Below, piece after piece: positions 53,835 to 63,448 of a stretch of DNA of 64,000 nt. A program made the position numbers and the translations under genes. Below the pieces are notes generated by a model. It saw only the letters and a program-made list of their open reading frames with translations. It was not told the origin of the DNA and ran no database searches. Position 1 is the stretch's first letter; each line of letters opens with the position of its first letter. The stretch comes from Fuerstiella sp. (lineage in GTDB: Bacteria > Planctomycetota > Planctomycetia > Planctomycetales > Planctomycetaceae), in contig JAQWOH010000059.1 in the NCBI GenBank assembly GCA_029245955.1, forward strand, positions 1 to 64,000. Direction: 5' to 3'.

Positions 53835-55775
53835 TCATTTGGTACTTGCTTGATGGCGGACTTCAACAGAATGCCTCAACGGCAGAATCCGAGAACTCTT
53901 TTGTTGTATCTCAGTTAGGTGTTGCAGCAGCACGCGTCGCACTTCATCGATGGTTTCCCGCCGGCGATGAACCTCACTGTGGCCGGCCCTCACGCGGATT
54001 TCGGAATCAGCGTCGTCACGATGAGCACTCGTGAGTTTCACGACACCGTCAGACCATTCCGCCATCGTCCTGCCCCGGCTCACGCCAACAACATTGTGGT
54101 GAACAACCTCGTCCGGGATCGTCGTTTGGCTGACGAGTCGCACTACGGCGGAATTCCGGTCAAGGGAATCCACGCTTGTTCGCGGAGTAAATATACGATC
54201 CCAGATGCTCTGATTGTTCTGGCGAAAAATCAATTCGCTGAGAGCCGAGGTACGGCTGGGGAGAAAGACGAGGGAGCCACTTAACCAGCGTGTGAAGACA
54301 TTAGCGTAACCGCTGCCGCCAAAAGGGCTTGCAATGGTCACAATCCGGTCAACGGATCGATCAGCTTCAAAAAAGAAAACACGCTGAATGGATTCGTGAG
54401 CTTTCCGATCAGCCTTAATCTCAGCGACGGGCAGTTTGCTCATTGAGTTCCATAACTTGTCATCACTGTCGATCGTTAACAGATATGACATCAATCCGCC
54501 CATGCTATGCCCGACGACGACCATCTGATCCAGTTTCTCATTGAGTCCATGAGGGTCGCAGCGCTGTCGCAATTCCTTAAGTCGGTCTCGCAAACTGGCT
54601 GTGGCGAAGGTGAGCGGCTGACCGGTGGGATACATGTAGAACCAGAACTGATATTTTTCTCGAATGGCCGGATCGCTTTGTAGATCATTGAACATCTCCA
54701 TCCATGTAATCGGACTGGACCAGATGCCGTGAACCATCAACACGGGAATGCGATCCGGATCATAGGGCTGCACCATGTACAGACCTTCCAGTGTCTCAGC
54801 CTGGTCAGGACGCAAAAAGGCGAAGGTATCCAGCAGCGACAGTTTGGGATTGGTCAGAAACCAGGCCAGCGGTGTGCTGAGATCTGTTTCCAAAGGAACC
54901 AGAGTGTCATTGACAACAACACCATCGGAATCTCGCGGGTCAAACACCTGCAGATGAATTCGGTCCTGGCTTTCGTCGCCGTTCCGAGGAAATCTCGCCA
55001 CAACAGTGGCTGGAAAACTCAGTCGCTCCGCATAGTAATCTTCCAGATCACTGCCATCCTGCCGTTGTCGATGAATGACAATGGGCACACCAACACCGCG
55101 TGAATCATGTCGATTACGCAGGTTCTTCAATTCGTAATCGGCAACGAAATAGAATGCGCCCAACTGAGTTTCGCTCAGCCAGTGAGTGGGATGGGGAATC
55201 TCAACATCTAACTGACGGCCTGTCATGGGCATCCGAATGGTTCGTCCCAGGCGATACCTGCCGCTGTACTTCACCAGCCGCAGCAGCTCCTGAAGACTGG
55301 TGTTGTAGATATCGGTCGTCTCCCGGTGTATTGCGGCATTGGGGTCGAGCAGTCGCCCGTCTGCATCCGGCTCGGTCAGATACCGCCAACTGAACTCTGC
55401 AGCATCAAGGCAAAGCTCCATCGCCAGTTCGCGGTCTTTTTTCCTGGAGCTCTGCGCCGCCAGATAGCTGACTTCAGAATAGGCGTGCAAAGCCTCGCGG
55501 TGACAATTTCCGCCGATCTGATTCCGGCAATGCTGTAGCATCCGGACAAAGTCATCACCGTGAAAATAAGACGACGACGTCAGGAATGCGTTCGTCCGAT
55601 CGGACGGTCCGCGGTCTCCGAATGCTGTCTTGTTCAATCGCTGTGTAATCGGATTGATCGGCCGTTCCCTCAATTCCACAAATTCAACCGTTGTACAGCC
55701 GCTGAACAGCGCAGTAGTCACTGTGCAAACAATCAGCGAGCGCAAGAAGCGTTTATGGGGAGGGGAATGCAGCAC
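53835..55775 (-). CDS. Lipoprotein with alpha/beta-hydrolase (lipase-like) domain
   Basis: A 646-residue exported hydrolase. The GTG start is followed by a signal with lipobox LFSGC (Cys about 27). A helical N-terminal region of about 300 residues leads to the alpha/beta-hydrolase fold: oxyanion-strand IPVLMVHGIWSSPITW, nucleophile elbow VVVGHSMGGLMSY (Ser), and a catalytic His near VKLTSAHRD. An IASPFGGSGYAN loop is typical of PGAP1/lipase-like members. Substrate is unknown; an acyl ester or wax lipid is likely. It is monocistronic. Confidence 0.85.
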   Translation of the reverse strand: MLHSPPHKRFLRSLIVCTVTTALFSGCTTVEFVELRERPINPITQRLNKTAFGDRGPSDRTNAFLTSSSYFHGDDFVRMLQHCRNQIGGNCHREALHAYSEVSYLAAQSSRKKDRELAMELCLDAAEFSWRYLTEPDADGRLLDPNAAIHRETTDIYNTSLQELLRLVKYSGRYRLGRTIRMPMTGRQLDVEIPHPTHWLSETQLGAFYFVADYELKNLRNRHDSRGVGVPIVIHRQRQDGSDLEDYYAERLSFPATVVARFPRNGDESQDRIHLQVFDPRDSDGVVVNDTLVPLETDLSTPLAWFLTNPKLSLLDTFAFLRPDQAETLEGLYMVQPYDPDRIPVLMVHGIWSSPITWMEMFNDLQSDPAIREKYQFWFYMYPTGQPLTFATASLRDRLKELRQRCDPHGLNEKLDQMVVVGHSMGGLMSYLLTIDSDDKLWNSMSKLPVAEIKADRKAHESIQRVFFFEADRSVDRIVTIASPFGGSGYANVFTRWLSGSLVFLPSRTSALSELIFRQNNQSIWDRIFTPRTSVDSLDRNSAVVRLVSQTTIPDEVVHHNVVGVSRGRTMAEWSDGVVKLTSAHRDDADSEIRVRAGHSEVHRRRETIDEVRRVLLQHLTEIQQKSSRILPLRHSVEVRHQASTK

Positions 55776-56249
55776 AGATACACAAAGGCAGGAATTTCAA
55801 GTCAGCCGCCTGCGACAACGAGTTGGCCATTGACGCGATGGTGATTGACGCCGCAGCCAGAGATGGGATACGGTCCGAGCGACCTCATACCGGTCAAACC
55901 GCGTGCCGTAGCCTCTTTCGGAAGCTCATTTCGGTCAATGCCAACCTGCGGCGGGGCCGTCTGTACGCCGGTTCGAGTTGCCGAACTGCAAATGCCGAAC
56001 GTTGTACGAGTCGTCCGTAATGTGTTCAGGACGTGGTGAAACGCTCAAACGACAAACTCGTCTGAGCGGTTGCGAAGAAGCCTCGCGACTGATCTGGGAC
56101 GGACACAACGACAAAACCGGCGGCCGCAATGGAAACCTGGCTCTCAACGCAACACAGGGAAACTAGGCAAACGGCAGACGACAAAGCAACGTAGGACAGA
56201 CCAGGCGGAACACGACTTCGCATCGAATGCACGGGACCAACCAGCAAGC
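55776..56249. other. 474-base divergent intergenic region
   Basis: It separates the lipase-like gene (leftward) from the DUF2079 gene (rightward). The DUF2079 frame remains open back to 56070, but the encoded residues are polar, Arg/Gln-rich and not family-like, so I treat them as noncoding. No other gene is visible. Confidence 0.35.
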
Positions 56250-58445
56250 GTGAACAGAACGTTCGGAAAAAATCAAATTCTGCCTACGATGCTCGGATTT
56301 CTGGCAGCGTCCTGGGCATGGTCATGGACTCTTGCTGAGTTGCTCAGCGATTCGCAGATGGCACGACAGGTCTGGCCGTCCGACATCAACGCTCACGTTG
56401 TCAATTGCCTGGGTGGCCACATCTCACGAGATGCACTGGGGCGTTCCGTGGCAATGCTCGGAGTACTGAACGTGTGGCTGCGGTTGCTGGCAGCAACCGG
56501 TGGAATAGCCGTCGTTGTATGCCTCACACAAAAACAGGAATCCGCCGACAGAGTTAAGTCCGTTCTGACTGACGTCCTTCGACAGTCTTCGGCAGTATTA
56601 CTGGTCGGAGCTGGGTTGTGGGTGTTGTGGCTGGCTGGCATAAGCAGTGAATCTGTGCAGCGATTTATCGTCGGCGGTACAGGACTGTGGCTGACAATGA
56701 CCTCAGCCTGCCTTGTGTGGGTCTGGATTAACGCAGCATGTGGCGGCCTTCAGGAGCGTCAACTTGCGTTCGAGGAGCCCAGTGCGCGGATATCCATCGC
56801 AGTGTTGCTGTTAAGCATCGCCTGCTGGGTAAGCGTGTCCTATTGGATGAATGCCAGCCTGTACGAACAGCTACTGGTTCCTCACGGCGATTCCGCGATG
56901 TACGAAGAGCATCTCTGGAATATCCGACACGGCAAAGGGTTTCGCAGCTATCTTGATCAGGGTCTGTTTTTCGGCGAGCACATTCAGGTCATTCACCTGC
57001 TGCTGTTGCCACTGCATATAATCTGGCCCTCCCACCTGCTGCTGGAGCTGGCTGAATCAATTGCGCTGGGGTGCTGTGCGATCCCCGTTTTTCTGATGAC
57101 GCGACGGCACACGGGAAGTCATCGGGCGGCTGTCTTTATGGCCCTCGCATGGCTTGCTTTTTATCCAATGCACTATCTGGATATTGCTATTGACCAGAAG
57201 TCGTTCCGACCGATCGCTCTGGGACTGCCATTTCTGTTCTGGACCATCCACCTGTTCGAGGTGCGCAAATATCGGGCAGCCACCATCTGCCTGCTGCTCA
57301 CCCTTTCGGCGAAAGAAGATTACGCCCTGGTCACCTTTCCGCTGATGGCAGTCCTTGCCTTCGAGGCGTTCCTGAAGTACCAATCAGGTGAGCGGGTGTC
57401 GGCCAGAGCCGTCGCCGGCCACGATGAGTCCGCGCAGCAAACAGCCAGTGACGACCGCGCGGCCGTCCGCTGGGCCTCCGGCCTGGCATTGTTTTCGGCC
57501 ATTTATCTGGCAGCCGTGGTGCTGGTCATTATCCCGACATTTCGCTCGGGAGATCATGTGCATTACAGCCGGTATTTCGGCAATCTGGGCAGCAGTCCGG
57601 GCGATCTGGTGAAAACCTCCCTGAACCATCCAGGCAAAGTCGTACGCCAGATGCTGACTGCACAAACAGCCGTCTATCTTCTTGTATTTCTGGGACCGCT
57701 GGCCTTCTGGCCTGTTCGGAAACCTCGGCTGCTGCTGGCCGGTATCCTGACTTTCACCATGTTGTCGCTGCTGCAGTTCGGCACTGACAACAACAATCTT
57801 CCAACTGTTCCGTTTCACCACTTTCATGCTCCTTTGCTGCCAATTCTGTTTTGGGCCGCCATCGCGGGCATCGGGGCAACAGCCAGTGACCCGAGCTACA
57901 GCTGTGACAGTAAACCGGCGCGCCAAGATCCCATGAGCTGGCTGAGAACATTTGTGCCTCGTCACGTGAGTCCCACCAGCGGTTCTCTGCTGGTACTGTG
58001 TTGCTGTATTGGCACGACGGTGACCGGCTCCCTGACGCCAATGGGGGCGGCATTCTGGTCCACAAGATCTCCGTTCGGGCGGCAGGCTCTGTATCACCCC
58101 GTGAATCCTGACCAGCAGCAACGAGCTCTGATGGCGCCCCGAGTGGTCGAGCAGATTCCACTGACGGCTCGTGTCGCGGCAACGGACTTCATTCATACGC
58201 GGCTGACACATTGTGAGCGGTCCTACGACTACAGCAAGTACCTTCGTGCTGTCAATAACTTCCAGCCGGGGGTTCCGCCGGACACTGACTACATCGTAAT
58301 CGACACCGGCCACCGGTACAGCGATATTCGTTCGGCCGCGGCCGTTCCCGAACTGCAGGGCGAAACCGACTGGGAACTGCTGCCCGACACTACAAACGGC
58401 TATTTCCTGTTGCTGCAGAGGAAGCAGCCGGCCCCCGCTGACTGA
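56250..58445 (+). CDS. DUF2079 polytopic membrane protein
   Basis: A protein of about 731 residues, with roughly a dozen membrane helices, related to the GT-C-like DUF2079 family (function unknown; GT-C fold suggests a polyprenyl-sugar-dependent glycosyltransferase, inference). Conserved pieces: DSAMYEEHLWNIRHGKGFRS, the acidic-site region in the first loop; LDQGLFFGEHIQVIHLLLLP; and the later LSAKEDYALVTFPL. The start is uncertain: GTG 56250 and ATG 56289 are possible, and the frame is open to 56070 with no homology. No ribosome site is convincing. Confidence 0.8.
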   Translation: MNRTFGKNQILPTMLGFLAASWAWSWTLAELLSDSQMARQVWPSDINAHVVNCLGGHISRDALGRSVAMLGVLNVWLRLLAATGGIAVVVCLTQKQESADRVKSVLTDVLRQSSAVLLVGAGLWVLWLAGISSESVQRFIVGGTGLWLTMTSACLVWVWINAACGGLQERQLAFEEPSARISIAVLLLSIACWVSVSYWMNASLYEQLLVPHGDSAMYEEHLWNIRHGKGFRSYLDQGLFFGEHIQVIHLLLLPLHIIWPSHLLLELAESIALGCCAIPVFLMTRRHTGSHRAAVFMALAWLAFYPMHYLDIAIDQKSFRPIALGLPFLFWTIHLFEVRKYRAATICLLLTLSAKEDYALVTFPLMAVLAFEAFLKYQSGERVSARAVAGHDESAQQTASDDRAAVRWASGLALFSAIYLAAVVLVIIPTFRSGDHVHYSRYFGNLGSSPGDLVKTSLNHPGKVVRQMLTAQTAVYLLVFLGPLAFWPVRKPRLLLAGILTFTMLSLLQFGTDNNNLPTVPFHHFHAPLLPILFWAAIAGIGATASDPSYSCDSKPARQDPMSWLRTFVPRHVSPTSGSLLVLCCCIGTTVTGSLTPMGAAFWSTRSPFGRQALYHPVNPDQQQRALMAPRVVEQIPLTARVAATDFIHTRLTHCERSYDYSKYLRAVNNFQPGVPPDTDYIVIDTGHRYSDIRSAAAVPELQGETDWELLPDTTNGYFLLLQRKQPAPAD

Positions 58446-58603
58446 ATACTGACAGTTCGAATTCGGTGAACAGCGATGCCGTCCAGCTCCGACATCAGAC
58501 CGGTCTTTCACTCCGTTGCCGCCGTTGAACTCACATCGTGACTACATCTAACACGCAGCCAGCACGACCAAAACGACTTCGCACCCCCATGCTCTTCCGA
58601 TAA

Positions 58604-58750
58604 TCATCCCACCGGCGGCAAACTTCCGCTGAGCACCGGAAGATCAAACGCGCACACGGCATTGGCTTCCAGAATCTGATTGTCCAGTTGAAAGCGGCCG
58701 ATTCCGTCATCACCCTTCTTGGCCGGTTCATGACCCATCATTGTGGTCAT
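58604..58750 (-). CDS. Possible 48-residue small protein
   Basis: From the ATG at 58750 to the TGA at 58604, a short frame with coding-like composition and residues such as GIGRFQLDNQILEANAV and FDLPVLSGSLPPVG. It is unrecognised, with no clear ribosome site. Listed as a candidate because the interval 58446-59153 otherwise has little. Confidence 0.25.
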   Translation of the reverse strand: MTTMMGHEPAKKGDDGIGRFQLDNQILEANAVCAFDLPVLSGSLPPVG

Positions 58751-58801
58751 CGCTGTTCGTCACGCCAGACGTACCCCATCCCGCTGCCAATCCTGCTGCA
58801 G

Positions 58802-59167
58802 CTAAGTCGTGATTTCCACGTTGATACCTACATTGACAGGAGTCACAACAGGTCGAAGTCCGTTGCTATTGGGGCCGACCACCGGAATCTGGCTAACAAC
58901 AAGGAGCACGCGGTGCCCGGCGCAAAGATTGCCGGTGACCTTGTTTCTGATATTCAGAGTTCCGTGATACCCACTGGTTGATTCACTGAGTTCGTTAAGT
59001 TCCGCCTGATCCGTTTCCGGAACCTCTTCCGGGTTTCGCCTTGCAACCGCACTCAACGGCAACCACCGCACCCCAATCGACAGTGGCTGACTACCCACGG
59101 TCTTCGCCGCAATCATTGTAATTGCAGCCCTCGGACAAGCGTCTTTGCCTTCATCAACCGGGTGCAC
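58802..59167 (-). CDS. Possible 121-residue hypothetical protein overlapping selB stop
   Basis: An ATG at 59167 opens 121 codons that overlap the last 14 bases of selB and end at the TAG at 58802. The second half (NIRNKVTGNLCAGHRVLLVV, VVTPVNVGINVEIT) looks protein-like, with a Val-rich beta pattern. No family recognised and no ribosome site is clear. It would be the last gene of the CehA-selB operon if real. Confidence 0.3.
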   Translation of the reverse strand: MHPVDEGKDACPRAAITMIAAKTVGSQPLSIGVRWLPLSAVARRNPEEVPETDQAELNELSESTSGYHGTLNIRNKVTGNLCAGHRVLLVVSQIPVVGPNSNGLRPVVTPVNVGINVEITT

Positions 59168-61070
59168 CGGACACGAACTGCTCCAGTGCGGAACCCGCGA
59201 TCCTGACGTTTTCTTTTCTGCTGGTGACGTTCATCCTGTCACAGTATTCGAGAAACGGAATCGCGTGTTTGCGCGTCACCTGCCAGCGATCACGAATGTC
59301 AGCCACCGACAGTTGCGAATCGGACACAAACAGATCATTCAGTTCATCGCACAGTTCGTGAAAAACCTGATTCGAAACCAGCAGGCCTTTGCCGATGTCC
59401 CGGAGAATTCCGGTCTGAACGGCGAATCGGGACAACGACGTCACCGTGTCGAAGGTCAGGTCCAGCTTTGCCGCAATATCCTTCGTCGTCGGTGGCGCAC
59501 GATTGCCGTCAAACAGCCGGACAATCTGCTCCATTCGGGACTGCTGACGTTTAGAGAGCGAGTTTTCACCGGAAGCCGCGGCCACCATGCGTCCCAGACG
59601 CACAACTGCCCCGGCATCGATCAAGGACTTCAGCGACAGACGAATCAGCTCTGCAGAGCCGAATGCCTTCGCCTGCTGTACGACAGATTCTTCGACAGAC
59701 CATGCATCATGAGACTCTTCCGCACGCCGTGTCAGCAGATCGACAATAAAACGTTTGATGCGATCAATGGCCATCGTCGAAACCAGATGCAACGAACTCG
59801 CCAGTTTCTTTACGCTGCCGGTCTCCAGAGCCTGAGTGATCACCTCTCTTTGTTCGTCCCTTGAAATCCCCAGCTGCAGTTCACACCACGAATGCGTAGG
59901 ACCGATTTCACCAAGAAATTCGGCCCAGGCGACCAGGCGTTCCGTGGCATCGGACATGGCGATCTTTTCGCCGAGTTCGATCAGTTTTCGTGAACGCTTT
60001 GTGCCGCCGTCCAGCGTTGCGAGAACAGTGCCACCACCGACAGTACCAACAGGATATGGCAGGCGGAACAGACACTTCTGACCAAACGTGGCGATGATGG
60101 GATTGTCGGTTTCCACGACAACCACGCTCGACTGCGACGGCTGCAGACGTCGCGTGCCGGTGATGCGTGCGCTGCACGCCGCAGCGGCGATGTGCAACTG
60201 CAGTGTTGCAGGACATTTAATCTCCGGCGAGTCCTTAAACGTCCTGACTTCCACGAGCAGATGCCGGCGTTTACGGAAAACGTCTGGCTGAATAAGTTCG
60301 TCACCTCGCTGCACTGCATTGGCAGAAACTCCAGTCACGTTCAGGGCCGTGCGGTGGCCCACCTTCGACGACTGAACGGCTTCGCCGTGAACTTCAACCT
60401 CACGAACCCGTACCAGTTCTCCCGAATTGGCCAGTTCCAGGTTGTCGCCGGTCTGTATGGCGCCGCTCCAGACGGTCCCGGCGATGACGCAGCCACGTCC
60501 GGGCATACTGAACACACGGTCGACCGGCATCCGAAAGTATTCACCGCAGGCACGTTCTTCAAGACTGTCCGTGAAGTCGCACAACTGCGCCGTCAACCTG
60601 TCGATTCCGATATTCTTCACCGGCGATACAGGAACCATCGGAACATCGCGGAAGCCGAAGTCGTCCAGAAATAACTCCAGGTCTTCCCTGAGTTCTGCCT
60701 GTGCGGCATCGGTTGCCAGATCGATGCGCGACAGTGCCACCATCAGCTGCTTCACGCCCAGCATCTGCAGAATGGACGCATGTTCCAGAGTCTGCTCCTG
60801 TATTCCCTGATCGCAGGCCACCACCAACAGCCCGATATCAATACCCGAAACGCCAGCTAGAAGGTTGCCTACGTACTTCTGGTGCCCTGGCGCATCAATC
60901 AGAGCAAACTGATGATCGCCTTTCGTGAACGAGGCGAATCCCAGGTCAATCGTGATGCCTCGGAGTTTTTCTTCCGGATGAGTGTCCGTGTCGACACCAG
61001 TCAGCGCAGCAACTAACGATGTCTTGCCGTGATCAATGTGGCCGATGACACCAACAATGCTGTAACTCAT
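59154..61070 (-). CDS. selB: Selenocysteine-specific elongation factor
   Basis: GTPase that delivers Sec-tRNA to UGA codons at SECIS hairpins. From the ATG at 61070, with GAGGAAG just upstream, it has 638 residues. G1 is VGVIGHIDHGKTSLVAAL, followed by RGITIDLGFASF (G2 region), DAPGHQKYVGNLLAG (G3) and SRIDLATD in place of the G4 NKxD. EF-Tu-like domains follow, and the last about 250 residues contain winged-helix SECIS-binding segments, ending near FLEYCDRMNVTSRKENVRIAG. The change of NKxD to SRID is unusual for GTPases but common in SelB. It overlaps no neighbour. Confidence 0.9.
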   Translation of the reverse strand: MSYSIVGVIGHIDHGKTSLVAALTGVDTDTHPEEKLRGITIDLGFASFTKGDHQFALIDAPGHQKYVGNLLAGVSGIDIGLLVVACDQGIQEQTLEHASILQMLGVKQLMVALSRIDLATDAAQAELREDLELFLDDFGFRDVPMVPVSPVKNIGIDRLTAQLCDFTDSLEERACGEYFRMPVDRVFSMPGRGCVIAGTVWSGAIQTGDNLELANSGELVRVREVEVHGEAVQSSKVGHRTALNVTGVSANAVQRGDELIQPDVFRKRRHLLVEVRTFKDSPEIKCPATLQLHIAAAACSARITGTRRLQPSQSSVVVVETDNPIIATFGQKCLFRLPYPVGTVGGGTVLATLDGGTKRSRKLIELGEKIAMSDATERLVAWAEFLGEIGPTHSWCELQLGISRDEQREVITQALETGSVKKLASSLHLVSTMAIDRIKRFIVDLLTRRAEESHDAWSVEESVVQQAKAFGSAELIRLSLKSLIDAGAVVRLGRMVAAASGENSLSKRQQSRMEQIVRLFDGNRAPPTTKDIAAKLDLTFDTVTSLSRFAVQTGILRDIGKGLLVSNQVFHELCDELNDLFVSDSQLSVADIRDRWQVTRKHAIPFLEYCDRMNVTSRKENVRIAGSALEQFVSGAPG

Positions 61071-61084
61071 TACTTCCTCAGGTG

Positions 61085-63172
61085 TCACAGACCAGTCGTA
61101 CCGGCGGCACGAGCGCGCTGTGACTGTTGCCATTGATCATAAAACGTTTCAAACGCAGCACGAATATCGGGACGGTTTTTGCGGGCTTCGCGCAGAGCAC
61201 CGGACACAAATTTCTCCGGGCTGTCCATCATCAACAATTCAGCAGCGTGAACAGCCACTGCAGCATCAAATGTCTTCAACCGTTCCAGAACGCGACTGCT
61301 GTCGCCGACTGCCGAGCAAATATCAGCAGCGTATTCTTTAGCTGATGTGATTCGCCCATCACCATCCGCGTCGATCCAGACGGCACCGGTGACCGCAATA
61401 AACGTCGGCGTCCAGGCAGGCGATGTTGGCTGATACGGTTTGGCAATTGGCCAGTATAGCTTTCGGACGCCCGGACCGCGTGCCACGGCCACTACGAACG
61501 CATCCTGGCTGGCTGAAATCGGTAACTGTGTTTTGAACCGGCCTTTCACTCCGGCCCGGGAGCGGTCACCGACCTGAAGTTTAAGAGTACGGACGGACTG
61601 CCCGTTCACGAAGATCTCAAGTTCGTCGGCTTCCATCCAGGACGGACCTCGCACATCAACAACAGCGTGATATTGCTCTGATTCCTTGACAGTATCACCA
61701 GGCCCAGCGGTTTCATTAACGCGAACATCGGCGAACAGTCCGCAGCCGATGGAAACACGTCCGGCAACAAAGGCGTCAACCGCGGCATCGACATTGATTT
61801 TTCCCGGATCAGAATCATCGCAGCGAATGTAGGTGCGTCCCTGACCGACAAAATGACGGGCAACATCGTGCGAATCACTGCAGCCGACAGGTGTCAGACG
61901 GCGTCCGGCGTTGAGCTGCGACATCCAGTCGTGCACAAGCTGCATAACCTCTGTCTGCTGAGCTGCCGAATTGACAACCTCCATCGCGTTGGCCCGCAGA
62001 TCCCAGCCGTCAAGATTTGTGGATGTTGCCGCAAGATGATGTTCCGGTCCGAACGGACGGTAGCTGCTGTGAATATCCCGCGAATGGTTCAGGATGGCCA
62101 CTTGCACATCAGCAGTTCCATAAATACTGGCGAAAATATCCGGCCAGTTGTCAGCCTTATAGTCGGGAATCGGAACATCTGCGGTCGCCACTGGAAATAC
62201 ATTAAAGTGCCCGAACTTCGTGGTCACTTCGTTGCCAATCACCGGGGTGAAAAAGTCACGAACACCAAGCTCGCGAGCCAGTTCTTCGTAGTCGATGTGA
62301 ACATTGTGATCGGTAGCAACAGGAAACTCGATGCCTTCTCCGGCCAGAGTCAGCATGCGTTCGCGAACGGTTGAATCGCCGTGACCGGAATGGGTCAACG
62401 TGTGTACGTGCGTGTCACAGGCAGCGAAACCGTCTGTCGCGACCTCGCGTTCAATTGAAAACTGCAAAGTTAGAGACTCCGCGGCAGTGACGGTCAGCTT
62501 GCGAACGTCAATGCCGTATTCAGGGCCACGTCCGGCGACGATTTCGTACGTCCCCGGTGGCAACCCGAACTCCGCCTGGCCTGTGCAGTAAATCACTCCG
62601 GGCCGCACCGCCATCTGATCGTTGGACTGCGCTCCGGACGTCATCAGCCGACCCTCATGAAGAACGGTGATCCGACAGGGAGTTGGCTGGCCTGTCGTCA
62701 TGTCCCGCACAGAGACGGTCACCTGACACTCACTTAATACGTCAGTCGCCGCAGCATCATACAGAGTTATATCCCCGATCCGGATGTCATCACTGTTCTT
62801 CGACGTGGTCGAAATCTGCAGTCGATTCTGACCGTCTATCAACGTCGACTTCGGAACTGTCCAGAAGCCGACAATAGCATTTTCGTCGCGGTGCAGTCGT
62901 CCCAGTTTCTTATCGTTCAGCTCGATATTCCACAGTTGCTTGACGTCATGCTGAACGATTCGAAGAGTCTGTTCGCTGGCGCTGGCCCTGGCATCAAACT
63001 CCAGCAGATAGCTCGTGGATTCAGGGGCTCCTTTGTATTCAGCCCATTCCTGGTCCGCGGCGTTGCGAACATGGTGCATCGCGGCGTCAAGAATTCGCGG
63101 AGCGGGGAAAGTTTCCGCAACCGCCGTAATTTGCCACAGCAGGAGTAAAATGGCCGAAACGGAGATCTTCAT
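61085..63172 (-). CDS. CehA/McbA-type PHP metallohydrolase, exported
   Basis: A 695-residue secreted metallohydrolase. A signal peptide (ISVSAILLLLWQITAVAE) leads to about 230 residues of beta-rich domains. The PHP-like core follows: FAACDTHVHTLTHSGHGDS (about 250), FPVATDHNVH, and GCSDSHDVARHF, which supply the metal-binding His and Asp residues. CehA-related enzymes hydrolyse esters or phosphoesters such as carbaryl; the native substrate is not known. It ends 15 bases before selB, so the two may share a transcript. Confidence 0.85.
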   Translation of the reverse strand: MKISVSAILLLLWQITAVAETFPAPRILDAAMHHVRNAADQEWAEYKGAPESTSYLLEFDARASASEQTLRIVQHDVKQLWNIELNDKKLGRLHRDENAIVGFWTVPKSTLIDGQNRLQISTTSKNSDDIRIGDITLYDAAATDVLSECQVTVSVRDMTTGQPTPCRITVLHEGRLMTSGAQSNDQMAVRPGVIYCTGQAEFGLPPGTYEIVAGRGPEYGIDVRKLTVTAAESLTLQFSIEREVATDGFAACDTHVHTLTHSGHGDSTVRERMLTLAGEGIEFPVATDHNVHIDYEELARELGVRDFFTPVIGNEVTTKFGHFNVFPVATADVPIPDYKADNWPDIFASIYGTADVQVAILNHSRDIHSSYRPFGPEHHLAATSTNLDGWDLRANAMEVVNSAAQQTEVMQLVHDWMSQLNAGRRLTPVGCSDSHDVARHFVGQGRTYIRCDDSDPGKINVDAAVDAFVAGRVSIGCGLFADVRVNETAGPGDTVKESEQYHAVVDVRGPSWMEADELEIFVNGQSVRTLKLQVGDRSRAGVKGRFKTQLPISASQDAFVVAVARGPGVRKLYWPIAKPYQPTSPAWTPTFIAVTGAVWIDADGDGRITSAKEYAADICSAVGDSSRVLERLKTFDAAVAVHAAELLMMDSPEKFVSGALREARKNRPDIRAAFETFYDQWQQSQRARAAGTTGL

Positions 63173-63448
63173 AGTGTCGCGTTTTCTACTTCTCTGGACT
63201 CGCCTGATAACTTCGTGAGTTATCGCCGTCTTGATCGCGTGATGGCTTCATGCCATGTTCAGATTCCGCAGCATGCGATGCTGCAGCGATTAACCGTCAT
63301 ATCACAACGATTTACCTGGCTCAGGATGGCGTGAGATAGTGTAGCTGAATAGTATGATGACCGGGGCTCACGTTGAGAAGCAGGTCGCCGAGCGAAATTA
63401 TGTCGGAACTCCGGTCCTCACACATCTAAGGGACTCGTCCACACGTCT

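Noticed and set aside
53204..54034. 276-codon plus-strand frame over the response regulator start
   Set aside because: It crosses two real minus-strand genes and has no start signal or domain.
57384..58511. 375-codon minus-strand frame opposite the DUF2079 gene
   Set aside because: Residues are Arg/Gln-rich and low in hydrophobics, the usual antisense shadow of a membrane protein.
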